64,000 nt of DNA, taken from assembly GCA_963691885.1 (NCBI GenBank), contig OY829843.1, forward strand, positions 2,418,001 through 2,482,000, written 5' to 3'. The notes under the pieces were generated by a model. The model was given only the letters and a program-made list of their open reading frames with translations. It made no database searches and was not told the origin of the DNA. Shown in pieces: positions 62,167-64,000 of the stretch. Both the position numbers and the translations under genes were made by a program. The stretch is from G963691885 sp963691885. GTDB taxonomy: Bacteria > Pseudomonadota > Alphaproteobacteria > UBA8366 > Aestuariispiraceae. How positions within the stretch are numbered: position 1 is the stretch's first letter; every line of letters starts with the position of its first letter.

Positions 62167-63482
62167 TGGATCCGCTGCTTCTCGGCGCTATTGTCGCCAT
62201 TCTCACCATCCTTGTCCTGTTTTCAGGCGTCTCCGTTGCGACGGGCCTGTTGATCATCGCTGCCGGATTTCTGGTTGTGTTCGACGGCTTGCGTTCCCTG
62301 GAACTGATGCCGGAAATTCTGTTCGGAAAACTGGATAATTTTGCTCTGCTTTCCATTCCGATGTTTATCATCATGGGCGCATCCATCGCGTCGACACGGG
62401 CGGGCGCTGATCTTTACGAGGCGCTGGATCGTTGGTTGACCAGGGTGCCGGGTGGCCTCGTCATCTCCAATCTTGGGGCCTGCGCGCTTTTTGCGGCCAT
62501 GTCAGGTTCCTCGCCGGCGACCTGTGCCGCCATTGGTAAAATGGGCATTCCGGAGATGCGCAAGCGCGGTTATCCCGATGGTGTGGCCGCCGGGTCGATT
62601 GCGGCGGGTGGCACACTCGGAATTCTGATCCCCCCCTCCGTCACCATGATCGTTTATGGTATTGCGACCGAGACATCGATCGGCCGTCTGTTCCTTGCCG
62701 GTGTGGTACCGGGCTTCCTGCTTGTTGCGCTTTTCATGGCCTGGTCGCTTTATGATACATGGCGAAACGGGTCGGAGATGACCCTGCGATCCCGCAGCTT
62801 CTCCCTGCGTGAGCGGCTGGAAGTTCTGCCGCGGGTTGTCCCCTTCCTTCTGATCATCCTGGGTGTTCTGGTCGCGATGTATGGCGGCTATGCGACGCCG
62901 TCGGAAACGGCGGCTGTTGGGGCACTGCTCTGCCTGGGTGTTGCGATCATCACCTACAAGCTGTGGAACCCGCAATTGCTCTGGGTTGTCTTGCGGGACT
63001 CAACCCGAGAAAGCGTAATGATTCTGTTCATTATCGCGGCTGCCGGTGTCTTCTCTTATATGCTGTCGAGCCTGTTTATCACCCAGTCGATAGCCGAGTG
63101 GATCGGAACGCTGGATGTCAACCGTTGGGTGCTGATGGGGTTCATCAACCTGTTTCTGTTGATCGCCGGTTTCTTCCTGCCACCGGTCGCTGTCATTCTG
63201 ATGGCCGCACCGATCCTGCTTCCGATTGTTGTTTCTGCAGGGTTCGACCCATACTGGTTTGCGGTGATCCTGACGATCAATATGGAAATCGGACTGATTT
63301 CCCCACCGGTCGGTCTGAACCTCTATGTGATCAACGGTATTGCGCCGGACATTCCCCTGAAGACCATTCTGAAAGGATCGCTGCCTTTCGTGGCCTGCAT
63401 GGTGATTGCGATTGTGATCCTGTGCATTTTCCCGGGACTGGTTACTGGCCTGCCTAACCTGCTGATGGGACCTGCTGTCTGA
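62166..63482 (+). CDS. TRAP transporter large permease, DctM family
   Basis: The 438-residue inner-membrane protein has about twelve helices and carries the sodium-coupled transport pathway. Family marks are LDNFALLSIPMFIIMGASIA near residue 55, SGSSPATCAAIGKMGIPEM near 117 and GIATETSIGRLFLAGVVPG near 162, with EIGLISPPVGLNLYVING near 375. Its stop overlaps the ATG of the malonyl-CoA decarboxylase gene (TGATG). Confidence 0.94.
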   Translation: MDPLLLGAIVAILTILVLFSGVSVATGLLIIAAGFLVVFDGLRSLELMPEILFGKLDNFALLSIPMFIIMGASIASTRAGADLYEALDRWLTRVPGGLVISNLGACALFAAMSGSSPATCAAIGKMGIPEMRKRGYPDGVAAGSIAAGGTLGILIPPSVTMIVYGIATETSIGRLFLAGVVPGFLLVALFMAWSLYDTWRNGSEMTLRSRSFSLRERLEVLPRVVPFLLIILGVLVAMYGGYATPSETAAVGALLCLGVAIITYKLWNPQLLWVVLRDSTRESVMILFIIAAAGVFSYMLSSLFITQSIAEWIGTLDVNRWVLMGFINLFLLIAGFFLPPVAVILMAAPILLPIVVSAGFDPYWFAVILTINMEIGLISPPVGLNLYVINGIAPDIPLKTILKGSLPFVACMVIAIVILCIFPGLVTGLPNLLMGPAV

Positions 63483-64000
63483 TGCGCTCGCACCTCTTCC
63501 ACGACTTGATAACGACCATTTTTGATCGCCGTCTTGTGCTGGGCGGCGTTAAGGATGATCGCCCGATTGAGGAACTCTGTCGGGAATTGCTTTCAAGCCG
63601 GGGGGAGGTGTCGAGCAACAGGATTGGCACGGCCATACTGGAAAACTATCAAGCCCTGAAACCGGAAGAGCGGATAACCTTCTTTTCTTTTCTGGCCCAT
63701 CAACTGGACCTTGACGTTTCCCAGGTCGAAGACTGCATCAAAGCCTATCGGGATGATCCGTCCGCCCGGACGCTGGGGCAATTCATCCAGGCGGCGGAAC
63801 CCCCCAGGCAGGAATTGTTGCGGCGCTTGAATCACGTGCCAGGTGCCACCGGTCTGCTGGTCGCGATGCGGAATGATCTTCTTGGCCTCTTAAAAACAGA
63901 ACCGGATCTGGCGCGGGCGGACCTTGATTTTGTCCATTTGTTTTCATCCTGGTTCAATCGCGGGTTTCTGGTTTTACGGCAAATCTCTTGGGAGACACCG
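63482..64000 (+). CDS. Malonyl-CoA decarboxylase, N-terminal part (cut by window end)
   Basis: The first 173 codons are visible, starting at ATG 63482. The helical N-terminal domain of malonyl-CoA decarboxylase is recognisable: CRELLSSRGEVSSNRIGTAI, LRRLNHVPGATGLLVAMRND and FVHLFSSWFNRGFLVLRQIS. The enzyme converts malonyl-CoA to acetyl-CoA and CO2. The catalytic C-terminal domain lies outside the window. Coupling to a TRAP permease suggests the transporter may bring in malonate or a compound degraded through malonyl-CoA, which competes with the sulfonate idea for this locus. Confidence 0.88.
   Translation, partial: MRSHLFHDLITTIFDRRLVLGGVKDDRPIEELCRELLSSRGEVSSNRIGTAILENYQALKPEERITFFSFLAHQLDLDVSQVEDCIKAYRDDPSARTLGQFIQAAEPPRQELLRRLNHVPGATGLLVAMRNDLLGLLKTEPDLARADLDFVHLFSSWFNRGFLVLRQISWETP

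Overview
This window looks like chromosomal DNA of a free-living, probably marine or aquatic, heterotrophic alphaproteobacterium, most likely Rhodospirillales-like. The reasons are a DUF2336 protein, PAS_5-type sensor proteins, a fused LplT-PlsC-AMP-ligase protein, the smo/mtl polyol operon, and a very high density of periplasmic-binding-protein transporters (two TRAP systems and four ABC systems). This placement is an inference from gene content. I see no rRNA, tRNA or CRISPR array.

Layout. 1-1340: the right part of an IS66-family element that has inserted into the 3' end of a pentapeptide-repeat gene. 2.6-5.9 kb (minus): a TAXI-type TRAP transporter. 6.1-26.4 kb: a catabolic island bounded by two complete dipeptide/oligopeptide-family ABC importers that face each other. 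Between them lie an amidase, an N,N-dimethylformamidase large-subunit homologue, a tandem PAS_5 protein, an old-yellow-enzyme reductase, a leaderless solute-binding-like protein, an alpha/beta hydrolase, a CaiB/BaiF CoA-transferase and a crotonase. Together these suggest uptake and hydrolysis of an amide-type compound followed by CoA-ester catabolism, but the substrate is unknown. 26.7-30.8 kb: a small exported protein, a DUF2336 protein and a PAS-PAS-GGDEF-EAL protein. 30.8-33.2 kb (minus): a three-gene periplasmic cluster (amidohydrolase, YtkA-like protein, MauG-like di-haem peroxidase) that looks decayed, with one in-frame TAG and two single-base frame disruptions.

33.4-37.6 kb: a cupin protein, then phnM divergent from phnDCE with two tandem Pho boxes between them. 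37.6-42.5 kb: tcuAB (tricarballylate) with a divergent GntR regulator, a DUF1499 protein and a tartrate/D-malate dehydrogenase. 42.6-47.6 kb: a TetR regulator, a lipase-like hydrolase and a 1138-residue lysophospholipid flippase/acyltransferase/acyl-ACP synthetase fusion. 47.6-55.8 kb: a sorbitol/mannitol locus (HAD phosphatase, SorC regulator, smoEFGK ABC importer, sorbitol and mannitol dehydrogenases) with a clear promoter and operator-like dyad. 56.0-64.0 kb: a leaderless NMT1-like protein, a Sco protein, a HisD-family dehydrogenase (HpsN-like), an SDR, a divergent GntR regulator, a DctPQM TRAP transporter and the start of malonyl-CoA decarboxylase, cut by the window end.

A recurring theme is a stable hairpin between the solute-binding-protein gene and the permease genes of each transporter operon, which would yield more binding protein than membrane subunit. 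Regulatory DNA is readable in several places: Pho boxes, GntR-type palindromes, a TetR double operator and a SorC dyad.
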